From Pagrus major (lineage: Eukaryota > Chordata > Actinopteri > Spariformes > Sparidae): DNA of 64,000 bases. Numbering within the stretch: position 1 is the stretch's first letter; each line of letters opens with the position of its first letter. The stretch spans positions 4,093,847-4,157,846 of the forward strand of contig NC_133223.1 in the NCBI RefSeq assembly GCF_040436345.1. Direction: 5' to 3'. Positions 43,401 through 54,000 of the stretch are shown here, one piece after another. The position numbers and the translations under genes were made by a program. A model generated the notes under the pieces. It was not told the origin of the DNA, did not search any database, and was given only the letters and a program-made list of their open reading frames with translations.

Positions 43401-45486
43401 GAAAAGATGAGAAACAAACATTTTAGTTTTATCTGGACTCTGTATTTCATGTAAAATTCTCAGTGATTCTAAAAGTATTAAATATGCAGCATTACACTAT
43501 ATGGCATGATGCATGAAATGATGAAGCAATAAAAACCTGAAAGTTTGAGTATTTCATTCAACTTAAATGTGACTTAAACTAGCAATAGACAACGTTTTTT
43601 GCTTGAACTTGCTTGAAGTAAATACTGATTGCACAGTGTACAGGTTATATGACACCATGTCCGCACAGATTGGCTCCCTATAAGTCTTGCTTTCACTATG
43701 CTAATCGGTCTGCCACTGAGCTGGATTTTTCCCTGAAAAATGAAGGTCAAATTATGGCACAAAGGAAGCGCATCTGCCACTGCACAACAAAAACAGGAAA
43801 AGAAAGTGTTTTCCCTGGTTGCTATACCCGGGTAACAGTGGAACAACTGGAATAACTATAGAAACTCGAGAAAGAAGGCATAGAGGAAGAGTGATAGAAA
43901 GTAATAGAGAGTGAATGGATGGGCATTCACTCAATGGAGAGCGCCAGTGTTATTACCCTGCTGATATGTGTTTCCTCTAACCACAGGGACTTGAGACGGC
44001 TCAAAACCAGCATTCTCTTTCACTATATCAGTAAGAAGCAAAACCTGCATACTTATTAATACAACTGGGTGCTTTACTCTGCCTTTTCATAGCGCCGAGA
44101 TCAGGGTTTCTAGGTCACACTGGAATTCTTGCAGTTGTTTTTTGCTTTGGACAGTAGCCCACTTGTTAGCACTAGCCATGTTGCTAATGCTGTCTTTGCG
44201 ACAGTAGTTATCTACTAGTTGTCTAGTAAAAGTTGTCTATTTTTTGCTTTAGCAAAAGCATTGTAACTAGTGCAGTACATTCAGTAATATTGCCCTACTG
44301 TGTAGTAAAGTCAAATCTGACTTTGAAGCCACTTTTATAATATTTGTTAATATTATTATAATATCTGTTTAAGTCTAAGACATTAATTCTAAACAAGTCT
44401 CACAAATCGGTAAAAGGTATGGAAAAGCAACAGCATGAAATGGGGAATGAGAAAAAGTGAGTCAGCTGATAATCACATTATCCTATAAAAGAACAAAACA
44501 TTAGAGTTGTCAGTCGAGCCACTTACTTCAGAACAATTCTGAAGAGTACAGCTGTGGTCAGGATAACAAAGTTGGAGAACAACACTGCCATGGCCTGGGA
44601 ACAGAAGGAGGAACAGCTGGTCTATAGATAAAACAGTAGAGTGATAGCAGAAGACTGTGTACAGGACATTCTGTAAAAGCCTGTATAATATGAGAAGATA
44701 CTGTAAATCTACATTTAAATAACATCTTTTTTTTTCAGTAAACTCCCAACAGGGTTTCAAAGAATTACAAATACACAAGTTGAATAACTGGAATCTATTT
44801 CCTTCAGAAACCCTATTGTAAAGCTATCATACAAAATATTTTCTTAAGATAGTGGTCATATAACTAAATATTGAGATTTTAACTAACAGGCTGCAGGTAA
44901 GTCATCACATAGAAGATGATGAGGTTGTCGAGAAAGTAGAGGAAAGCAGGTACAGCCCACTTCAAGGAACTGAGGAACGAAGCGCTGGAGGAACAGCCAA
45001 GCTCTCTGCATGATCGTCCCTCTGAAGGAACAGACGAAAAGAGCCAATCAGTAAACCTTACCATCACACGCACAAACCCACCGAGACAGCTGAGGCTTCA
45101 ATGATTACCTCGGACTATGACCCTGACTGACATAACCAGACAGAAGAGCAGTTTGAGTGCTTCAGCAAGTAGGTTGACCGATGCAGGGAGGAAGTCATAC
45201 TTGTTCTCTGCAAATTAAACACGAACAAAGACACAAAGTCAACAAGATGAACGCACTTCAGTGGAATACACAGAGGAAACATTAAAACATTTTACTGTTT
45301 ACTTGAAGATTATCTGTTTGAAACAAAAAGTGTAATGTGTCTCATTGTCGGTCAGTCACCAGCATTGGCAGATAATTTGAGCAGCAATAAACGACTGGTC
45401 CCCAAGGTTACAAAGCCCAGGCCAAGGGCCAGCGTGTAAGCTGACGAGCGGGAGCACAGCCTGGGGCAGGACTGGCAGCGCACCAT
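37360..45486 (-). CDS. slc35a5: Probable UDP-sugar transporter SLC35A5, complete, 9 coding exons
   Basis: Joined exons on the minus strand: 45486-45360, 45207-45109, 45021-44888, 44594-44527, 43394-43206, 42579-42379, 42286-42159, 38203-37935, 37428-37360 (1,284 nt, 427 residues; the human protein is 424). It is a multi-pass nucleotide-sugar transporter of the SLC35A group, expected in the Golgi membrane. Diagnostic stretches are [74 protein letters not shown] [28 protein letters not shown] and [14 protein letters not shown]. The acidic tail [20 protein letters not shown] matches that of human SLC35A5. All splice sites are GT-AG and every phase matches. The substrate is not shown by the sequence; SLC35A5 has been reported to carry UDP-sugars. 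Confidence 0.96.
37935..38203 (-). CDS. slc35a5: slc35a5 coding exon 8
   Basis: [60 protein letters not shown], the last membrane segments, then a cytosolic stretch ending FERSRG. Acceptor CTCCTCAG|CGGCC, donor AGGG|GTAGGG, phase 1 to 0. Confidence 0.95.
38597..38652. repeat. (TC)n microsatellite
   Basis: A TCTCTC run with a few G interruptions, lying between two copies of the LINE 3' tail. Confidence 0.9.
38807..38850. repeat. (TG)n microsatellite, interrupted
   Basis: GTGTGTGTGTGCGTGTGCCTGCGTGTGTGTG, abutting the second LINE tail copy. Confidence 0.85.
39353..39380. repeat. (TG)n microsatellite
   Basis: About 12 TG units downstream of the third LINE tail. Confidence 0.9.
39930..42158. 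other. Remainder of slc35a5 intron 7
   Basis: The 40,140-40,690 part is less AT-rich than its flanks and looks like a dispersed repeat, but I cannot name it. No exon was recognised between slc35a5 exons 7 and 8. Confidence 0.4.
42159..42286 (-). CDS. slc35a5: slc35a5 coding exon 7
   Basis: [20 protein letters not shown], then [14 protein letters not shown]. Acceptor CTTGTAG|GTATGC, donor ACTG|GTGAGT, phase 2 to 1. A 3.96-kb repeat-filled intron follows. Confidence 0.93.
42379..42579 (-). CDS. slc35a5: slc35a5 coding exon 6
   Basis: A variable loop, then [20 protein letters not shown] and [20 protein letters not shown], the strongest family signature in the gene. Acceptor ACAACAG|TGCC, donor AAATT|GTGAGA, phase 2 to 2. 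Confidence 0.95.
43206..43394 (-). CDS. slc35a5: slc35a5 coding exon 5
   Basis: [25 protein letters not shown], then a luminal loop with STPSNSCLL conserved with the human protein. Acceptor CCCTCAG|GAGG, donor AGCAG|GTAATA, phase 2 to 2. Confidence 0.95.
44527..44594 (-). CDS. slc35a5: slc35a5 coding exon 4
   Basis: [20 protein letters not shown] then VLK. Acceptor TTCCCAG|GCCATG, donor CTGAA|GTAAGT, phase 0 to 2. Confidence 0.95.
44888..45021 (-). CDS. slc35a5: slc35a5 coding exon 3
   Basis: Ends with [20 protein letters not shown] and MTYLQP, the conserved core of the family. Acceptor CCTTCAG|AGGGA. The donor CCT|GTTAGT is a weaker but legal GT site, phase 0. Confidence 0.94.
45109..45207 (-). 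CDS. slc35a5: slc35a5 coding exon 2
   Basis: [20 protein letters not shown], then [13 protein letters not shown] (second membrane segment). Acceptor TTTGCAG|AGAAC, donor CGAG|GTAATC, phase 1. Confidence 0.95.
45360..45486 (-). CDS. slc35a5: slc35a5 coding exon 1
   Basis: Starts [20 protein letters not shown] and includes the first membrane segment, ending LLKLSANA. The ATG is chosen because it places a short Cys-rich cytosolic N-terminus before the segment, as in the human protein. Donor GCTG|GTGACT, phase 1. Confidence 0.92.
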
Positions 45487-46139
45487 GGCTAGGACTGGGA
45501 CTGGAGGCAATCAAACCTGCTGGAGCACATTAAAAACACAGACATGCACAGTGCTGGTGTCAGACTGAGTTTCACTTTCAGAATCCATATTGCAAAAGAG
45601 ATGGTGAGATTGGTGTATCTCCATCCCATATTGACCAGATCAACAAAGTAATTTTAAACACCTTCAATAAAAAAATCTGCAAACAATCTTCAGTCAGAGC
45701 TCTGCAGGGTATGGAGGTGGACAAGCAACTGTCAATGAAGAAAATATATTAGAAAATAAAACAAATATGGAGCATTGAAAACAAGATTGAGCTATGCATG
45801 AATGTTATGACTGATTTTTACTTAGGGGTGAACATTTCCCATGATTGCATATCTGTTAAAAAGCTAATCAGGAGCTTACAATATGTCAAGAAAACCTTCA
45901 TCACACTTGACTATCAAAACAGATCCAAATATGGATATCAGTAGAATATTTAACATACCAGCACTGACAGTTCTATCTTATCAACAAATGCTGGAAATTA
46001 TATATTAATATGAATATTTAAATTATATTTTCTATCTGAGGTGACGCAAATGTTCACAGATGAAGTAATGTTTTAAAGTTTTAATTCGCCTTAAGTTTAG
46101 CCTTGTTTGATGACTTCTATGTCCTGGTAGTAGCGGTAG

Positions 46140-46315
46140 TGACCTACTCAAACGCACCATTACTATGAGTAAACTTGTGGATTTCTCTGGGTTTGAAAAT
46201 TGTTTGAAACATTTGGGTAAGTAGACGAATCAACAAAATATATAACAAAGATATTTGTGAACACTCTTAATACAGAATTCCAACATATTATATCTTTAAG
46301 AGCTTTCAGTGTAAT
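46140..46315 (+). repeat. Interspersed repeat, family shared with 20100-20275
   Basis: Same ordered motifs as the copy in ccdc80 intron 5 (AAACTTGTGG, TTTCTCTG, GAAACATTTGGG, AAAATATATAACAAAG, CATATTATATCTTTAA). It lies in the 5' intron of slc35a5. Confidence 0.65.
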
Positions 46316-47059
46316 GTAAACCAAAGGCAACAGAACAGGAAAAAAGTAGCATTACACTATTCATATCAACAATATGTGATCATGTGCATATTGCATGGTC
46401 TTGATGAAATTAATCAGGTGGCTTTAGGTGACTGGAGTGAGTACAGTTTGATGCAGATCCTAGATCTGTGAGCTTAAATTGTGATTAAGCAGTTATGGGT
46501 GGTTCATAATTTAAAGTGACACAGGACCATGAAGTTTGATATTGGATTAGGGTTGATTGAACTGCAGGTGACTGTTGGCCTCACGATTAAACATAGGCTA
46601 AATCTCATCCCAGAAGCAAAAAAAACGTCGTGGTCCCAGCTTCTCAAATGGGAAAATTAAGTACTTTTCGGGTTTGGTCTGTTGACAAAATGAACAACAT
46701 GAAGACAACTCGGCTTTTCTCACTGACTCAATATTTTATAGGAAGCACAAGTCAAACATAATAACAACCATGTACTGATCATGTTCTAATATTGTTACAG
46801 TACTCACTACAGTAGCGCAAAAGTCACACTGTTGTCAGGGTCGTCAGTCAGTCTGCTCACACACACAGTTAACACAAGAGTTAAACCAACCGAGCAGTGA
46901 AGTCTGTCAGCTCAGAGCTAGCATCATTTGCACCACAGCTGTCATGTCTCTAAACACCTCCAATAAAAGCAACACCCGTCGTCTTTTCATTAGTCTTATA
47001 TACAATCGTATACATGTAACAGGTCACCGCCATAATGTGTGAAATTTAAACGGGCTTAC

Positions 47060-47275
47060 TTGTTATTTTCCTTTCTTCGAAGACATAGCTGAAGTGTTTT
47101 GTATTGTTGTCTCAAACTGCCATTGCTCTTCCTGGTTAATCTGCGCAGGCGTACTGGCATAAGTGACGCGTTGACGTCATCCTGCACGCACTGCAGATCC
47201 ACGTGACACCCCTTTACACGGACTTTGGATTGTCCCCAGCTGTGAAGACTGAAGTGTGTGTCCACGAACTGTATG
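47060..47275 (-). promoter_or_regulatory. slc35a5: slc35a5 first (untranslated) exon and promoter
   Basis: On the minus strand a strong donor (AACAA|GTAAGC) ends at 47,060. Upstream sequence is CpG-richer than its surroundings. I infer an untranslated first exon spliced to a short leader just before the start codon; the acceptor near 45,519 is a CAGCAG tandem. A 69-codon frame (47265-47056) starts here and would run into the intron, so it is not treated as a gene, although a spliced upstream frame is possible. The transcription start is not fixed. Confidence 0.5.
47173..47180. promoter_or_regulatory. CRE-like palindrome TGACGTCA
   Basis: A perfect 8-bp cAMP-response element in the presumed slc35a5 promoter/5' exon, a motif bound by CREB/ATF factors and common in CpG promoters. 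Function is inferred from the motif only. Confidence 0.5.
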
Positions 47276-47991
47276 TGAATTAACGCTATATGTTCTGTGT
47301 TCAGAAGAGGAGAGTTTCGGCACGTTTACTTTTTTTAGTCACAGTTACACAATGATTTAAACAAGCCTATAAAAAAAAGAAAGAAAGTGCAACAACAAGT
47401 GAAAACATCTCAAACAAAGACAAGAGCTACAGACTTCAGTGTAGCTTACTCCTCTTAAGTGTTTTGTGTTAGGCAACAACAGTTTCTTCATGCTAAGAGC
47501 CCAATAATACAACACATGTAACGTTTTTGGTAATGCTATTATTTGGTGTAGGCCTACCCTTGAAGCCTATTGTTGTTTTCTGTAATGTCTTGTTTTTTCT
47601 CTGTTGTTTTTTATTCCAGAATAAGCATGAAGCACAAGGCAGAACAGAGTAAGTCAAGTATATCCATAGAGACATTCACTCACTACTTCCTTTCTATTTC
47701 CTCTCCAATACAATTCAGAAAAGTACTGTAAGACCCCAATTCCAAAAAGTTGGACTGTCTAAAACATACAACAGAATGTGATCATTTGCTAACTGTTTGA
47801 CATATACCCATTTGAAAAGAGTACAAAGATAAACATATTTAATGTTTTAATGCTTCATTGATTTTTGTAAATTTGTGTTTATTCTGAATTTGATGGCAGC
47901 CACATGTTTCAGACAAGTTGGGACGGGGGCATCAAAACACTTGTTGGAAAAATTCTATGGGTAAACAGATTCATTGGTAACAGGTGATAGT

Positions 47992-48420
47992 GTCATGATT
48001 TGAGTTTGTGGTTCAGTTATTTCCTGTTTTATTTTGAAGTTCTGTTCTCATGTGTCATGTTTTGCTTTTCATTGCTCTGTCTGTTTTCCCGCCCTATTCA
48101 CTCCCCACCTGTGTTCTATTAGTTAATCACCCCTAGTGTATTTAAGTCCTTGTCTTCCCGCTCTCTTTGTCAGCTGTCTGTTCTGTTTATCATGCTTCTC
48201 CTGATCTTTTCCTGTTCTGTGTGTCCCCTAGTCTCCCTGTCCCATCTTCCTGTCATGTGTTCCTGCTTTTGGTTCCTGATTCCTTGCGTTATTTCTGGTT
48301 TGTACTTTGTTTGCTTTTGTTTCTTGGTTTTCCCATTTTGTTTTCTTTTTTGCCACATTTGTGGATTTTGGATTTATTGTACTTGGACTTCTACTTTATA
48401 AACAGTTGTTAGTAAGTACA
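47992..48420 (+). repeat. LTR-like T-rich repeat
   Basis: Starts TGTCATGATTTGAGTTTGTG, is pyrimidine-rich, and includes GTGTATTTAAGTCCTTGTC and GGATTTTGGATTTATTG. It resembles the blocks at 11,057 and 27,942. The 3' end appears truncated. Confidence 0.4.
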
Positions 48421-49501
48421 GTTCATTTTCAAACGATTGCATTCTATTTTTATTTATGTTTTACAGTGTCCTATCTTTTTGTAATCAGGGTTGTAGCCTG
48501 CTATACACCAAAATAATTTGAGAGCAATAGTTACATTGCAGATAGATATTATGTCCAAAACATATGATCAACTTATTAAATGTAATGCTATTTACCACTC
48601 AAAAACATAAAAAGTAGTTTAAATTGGCTTCACATTAATTAAGTGATGGAACTATGGAGCTAACCGCATCACTGTCCTGACAATAATGACGGTAAAGCGC
48701 ACCCTCTCGTGTAATAATGCGATTATACAACAACCACCAATAAAAATGAAATATATTAGAAAAATGTATCCATAATGTAGAACAATACGCTCTCAAAGTA
48801 TAAGTGTTTTGCTAGTGTTAGTCCCCGTTTCAATGGAAATACATGACGTCTGGTGTTAACTAGTCCCTGTCAGCTGCAGCCAACTTCAGCTTATGCTTTC
48901 AAGACATGGCAATTTCCCAAAACTGAATAAATACCACACATAGCAACACACAACTGTTTTGCTAGCTCAATCATGTTGTAACTAAGATATCCGTCGGAAA
49001 AAATATTTTTTTCATGGACTGATGGACTGCCGACTTTACAGTCATTTTAAGCTAGTAACGTTACGGTAGCAGGTGCCGTGTCAACGACTCATCAGCACAG
49101 CTGATCTTTATCTACAGTGATTAACAGTTATACTGCTTTCATTAATCAGCAATTTGATAGTTTATATGATCCATTTTTAGGCGACATTTACTACATTGTC
49201 TCTTACATCTAAATATTTATCACTTCTGCTTATTCTGCATAGGCTACAATAGCTATATTAATCTTACTGTTCTTCTACTGTGCTGTAGGTAGTTTAAAAT
49301 ACAGGCGGAGTGATATTTTCAGTGATGAGGCATTTTTCATTTGAGCACAGCTAGCTGTGCTGTGATGCTCATTTGAGCACAGTCTATAATGTCTGATTGA
49401 CCAATCAGATTGCTCGGTCGGATCTACGTGTTGTATAACCAACATTAAAATACTGCTAATGATAAGCAGCTGTTGCACTAATAGTACCATGCTACATCAC
49501 G

Positions 49502-49549
49502 GCTGGGTGTGGTCACAATTACTAGAGACTACACCTGACCACACCCAGC
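49502..49549. repeat. Perfect 14-bp inverted repeat
   Basis: GCTGGGTGTGGTCA (49,502-49,515) pairs with TGACCACACCCAGC (49,536-49,549) around a 20-base loop. There is no T-run, and the element's role is unknown. Confidence 0.8.
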
Positions 49550-50719
49550 AATGATGTCTGCTGTGGTCAGAGGCTCAGAAGATTTCATTTTAGGTTAGTT
49601 TTTAGGGCATCAATGTTTTTTACTCCTTTCAAAATACCCATACTTTAATGCATCAGTAATAATAATTCATCATATGAAAAATAATACATGACAATAGGGC
49701 AATCAATGCAGTGATTTAAAAACAAACAGAACTAGAATGGCACTCAGCAGAGCGCATACCTCAGACGACGCCCAGCAGTTCCCTTTAATTCAATCAAGCC
49801 TAATCTAATATCAAACTTGATAGCCGTTTCTAAATTTGAAAAACTCTTAACTGCTTAAGTATAATTAAAGCTCACCAGATCTGCATCAAATGGTACTGTA
49901 ATGTATCCGTGCATTAGTCCCTGAGATATTAATGGAAATGTTGAAAAACACCCTGTCTCGCAACATTAAAGAAAGTGAGAAATCTGCACCAAAAGTTTTG
50001 GGGTCTATTCTGGACCAACCAACCAACAAAACAAGCATGGACACAGGTGAAAACATAACTTCTTTGGCGGAGGTAATAATAAATACTGTATTTCACTGAT
50101 AACCAGTGATGGGAGGCCAGTGTAGGAAAGATTATATTGTTTCTTTTTGGTATCAATAAGGAGTCTTTGTGCTGCATTTTGGATGAACTGCTGGTGAGAT
50201 AATGCTTACCAGCTCCTACATAACACACTCCAATCCCTAAAGGAGAAGTATGCTTAAATTTAGCAGTAGTTCTGAATGAAAAACATTAGTCATAACAGAG
50301 TTGTTTTGTTGTTTGGGCCAAGTGCAGATATTATTAAAAACACCTATTCTCATATAACTTACTCAGGTTTGATAGGTTGCCATAATTGATGTACACTGGG
50401 ATGACATTAATGTTTACCTTACCATGACTTTTTGTATTCCACAAATATAAATAAGCCAAGTTTGTGATGGGTCGCATCTGATATATGGCATCTATATCAC
50501 ATACAATAATGTTTTGTTCTTGAATTATGCCATATCTCCATGGGATGACTTTTCCTGGGACATTCTGAGGTTAGAGTAATTTACAACACTCATCCCCAGA
50601 GATGTTGGGAATAAGCACACCCCTCAGGGATGACTCACAGCCACGCACATACGGTTTCAATTACAAGAAGAAGAAAAAATATGCAGAGACACAGTTCATT
50701 GCCCTGGGACATAATGTTT

Positions 50720-50723
<4 letters not shown>

Positions 50724-50798
<75 letters not shown>
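50724..50798. repeat. (GT)n microsatellite in the f5 promoter region
   Basis: About 37 GT units ending about 100 bp before the f5 start codon. Likely polymorphic and able to form Z-DNA. Confidence 0.95.
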
Positions 50799-50802
<4 letters not shown>

Positions 50803-50899
50803 TCAGTGACAGATAAAGCACAGAGCGGACCTCTCTGTCAGATCACAGCTTCTTCACTCACAGAGCAGACCGGTCTCACCTGTAGAATTGATCCCAGAT

Positions 50900-51060
50900 A
50901 TGAGGCTCTGTGCGTGGGCTGGAGCCTGGTGTCTCCTGCTCGTCCTGGCTCTTTTGACTGTCCTTCATGTCAAAGCAGACGAGCATCCAACCAGGGAGAG
51001 ACACTATTACATTGCTGCTGTTGAGATAGACTGGAACTACTCTGGGAATGACACACACAG
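50900..51060 (+). CDS. f5: f5 coding exon 1
   Basis: Signal peptide, then [20 protein letters not shown] at the A1 start. The ATG is the first that precedes a good signal peptide. Donor CACAG|GTAAGA, phase 2. NYS is a glycosylation sequon. Confidence 0.9.
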
Positions 51061-54000
51061 GTAAGATGCTGTTTGGAGGATTTATGATATTAAATGAAAA
51101 ATGAGACTATATTTTATTTCCTTATAAGATTCCTACAATTTTCGACAATTTTATTACTTTATATTGTAATTTTGTCTCATTAATACTATTTATTTATCTG
51201 AATTCTGTCTGTGTAAGGTCATCTGTGAAGTTTTGTCTAGCATTCTATTCAAGTTGTTTGTACTGAACAGTCCAGTCTGTCCTTGTTTAATTCCTTTGGC
51301 AGTCTGTTCTTCATCCTATGATAGTATCAGTGTTAGTATGACACACACAAACACACACACACATCCATGTTTTCATCAACTAAGGGGACATTACATAGAC
51401 TTACATTCACTTCCTTAACCTATCCCTAACCATAACAAATACTTGCCTAACCCTAACCTTCACCCTAAAATTTGAAAAATTACATTATGGGGTGCAGCAT
51501 TTTGGTCCACATAAAGTTGTTGGAGTAGACTCCCGGTTTTAGGACCCCAAAAAGCAAAAAAGCAAAAACAAGACTACACAAACACACACACACACACATA
51601 GTGGGTCACACACATATAAGTAAACTTGTAACTTCATATCTGGAAGACAGTATCTTGTTAATATACAGTAAGGTGTGTAGGATGAGTTTTGCTAATTTGT
51701 TGATTCACACTTTGTGGTTTTCTCTTTCTTAGGTTTGGTCCCACCTATAAGAAAGTGGTCTTTCGGGAATATGAGAAAGATTTCAAACAGGCTAAGACTC
51801 ATCCCTCCTGGTTAGGTAAACTTTGGATTTACATGAGTACAAAGTCTGTCTGGCTCTAATCACTAAGACACACTCATTTCCACCCACATAGAAACATTTC
51901 TTCCGTAATATTTCCCAGTAAGGAATGGATATGTGCATAATTGTTATTTCCCTGCAGGTTTTAAAAAGTACAATGTAATCTGGTACTAATTAGAGGGGAA
52001 ATTAAGATGTGATTAAACATAGCTAAGTGAGTACCTGCTGATTTATTTCATTGTGTAAAAATAAATAACAGCATATTCATTAGACAGATTATACAGACAT
52101 GTATGAATCTAAAGGACAAACCTGAATAGATGAGTGTAGAAACAAAACAATTGTAGCTGCTTCCATACAAGGAACTAGGGTTCACTGAATAGTGTGAGTA
52201 TGAAAATGATGAGACTAAATTATGCTCTTTATAGTCAGCCAACTGAACAGCTGAGGGAGATTTTGGAGAGACTTGTGAGTCAATGGCCTGAAGCTGGTGG
52301 TTACCCAAGACCTTACTGAGATGGAAAAGAAAATGCTCTTCAGGCACAAGGAGATATTAAAAGCCTTTATTTAGTTAGTGAGTAAAATCTGTGAAGTATA
52401 TACAGCTAGTTGTTAATTTTAGATGAACTTCCTTGAAGAGTTGTGGAATTGTTAATAACTTAAAGGTGTATAAAAAGATGTAAGAATTGGCTACCTGTCA
52501 AATTCATACACCAAACATATCAGTAATCGCTAACTGCTGCTAATTCCTCTTAGCTAGTAAGAGCAGTTAACTGTGCAGCTAGTGCTCATATTTACTAACT
52601 CTGCCTGGGCTGGGAACTCACAGCACCATGGGAGTGTTGGTGTGGTTTGCTCTCGGAGTAAGTGGCTAGGGGCTAGCTGGTAAGCATGCTAACTTCAATA
52701 GATAACCCTGCAACAAAATACATGGATGTCCTCGACATAACATCAAAATTGGTTAATTAAAAAAGTAACCAGGCTACTGTTTCACTTTCCTGTCCCAGTT
52801 GAATGCTTTCTCCATTTTTCATGTAACCAGTAAAGTACATTTTCTGTTACATATTACTTCCTTTCTCGGAAAAATACCAAGCAGAAGAAAGGCTATCTTG
52901 TTTATTGCATTGGTGTACATTATAGTTTTTGGACAATGTTTAAATGACATTTACTGCTCAATAACAATCAGTGAATCAGCTATAATAACAGAAAACCAGT
53001 AATGAGTCAGTATGACACTTTGTAACTTGTTCCGGTGTGTCATGACGGTGTGCCAAGTGTTGTGGAGTCTAAATAAACTTCTGCCTGTCTTTCTCTGCAG
53101 GGCTGCTTGGACCCACACTAAGGGCAGAGGAGGGGGAGACAATTGTCGTCACTTTCAGAAACATGGCGACTGGACTACATAGCATCCACCCACACGGGGT
53201 CGCCTACGGGAAACAGTCAGAGGGTGGGTACCTTCTAGACCAGCTGCAGATGAGTCTGACAGCTGTGACAAACAAGAAGACACCAGTTACACTCTACAAC
53301 GCTGTCTGCCTGTCTGTTGGGGTCATTGTGGGTGCTCATGATGTTGGCCAACACAACAAACAAGCGTGTTTGTCTTTTTCTAAAATATTAACCAGGACAG
53401 GCAGATAATCAAAGTAGACAGTACTGAAGTCCAACAGGAAGCATTGCTAAGCCTTAGGAAATCACTGTCTGTGTCTGTTCATATCAAGAGAAAAAACAAT
53501 AAATTCCTGCTGTTGTAGATGCAGGAAATTAACATTAAGCACTTCTTAATTCACTCTTAATGCAAAACTCAGAGTGCAGAGGTTCAGAATTAAAGAAGAT
53601 CTTGCAGTGTATTCTTCATTAAGTCTTCATTATTTTGGGGGGATTAAGTGGAATGTCATTTTACAAATTGTGTTAGGAAAGTCAATAATGTCCTCAGACC
53701 CCTGTTGCAAAAGGTATCTCATTTAATTAGAGAATTTTGGTGGCCCTCCTCTGTTTTTTGCAGGAGCCAACTACTTTGACAACACATCACAGAGAGAGAA
53801 AGAGGACGACGTTGTGCAGCCTAACAGAGAACATGTTTACTACTGGGAGGTGACATCAGATGTTTCTCCACAGCCAAATGACCCAACCTGTCTCACCTAC
53901 ACCTATGTCTCCCACCAAAATGTTGTGGAGGACTACAACTCCGGCCTCATTGGTACTTTACTCATTTGCAAGCCTGGTAAGTAGTAAACTGTTTTTTGGG

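Larger units (their letters stand above)
47281..50720. other. Intergenic between slc35a5 and f5
   Basis: Contains a T-rich LTR-like repeat (47,992-48,420) and a short perfect hairpin (49,502-49,549). The two genes are transcribed away from each other across this 3.6-kb gap. No other gene recognised. Confidence 0.5.

Noticed and set aside
47056..47265. 69-codon minus-strand frame starting MDTHFSLHSW
   Set aside because: It lies in the presumed untranslated first exon of slc35a5 and runs through the splice donor. Its composition is not protein-like. A short upstream frame cannot be excluded.
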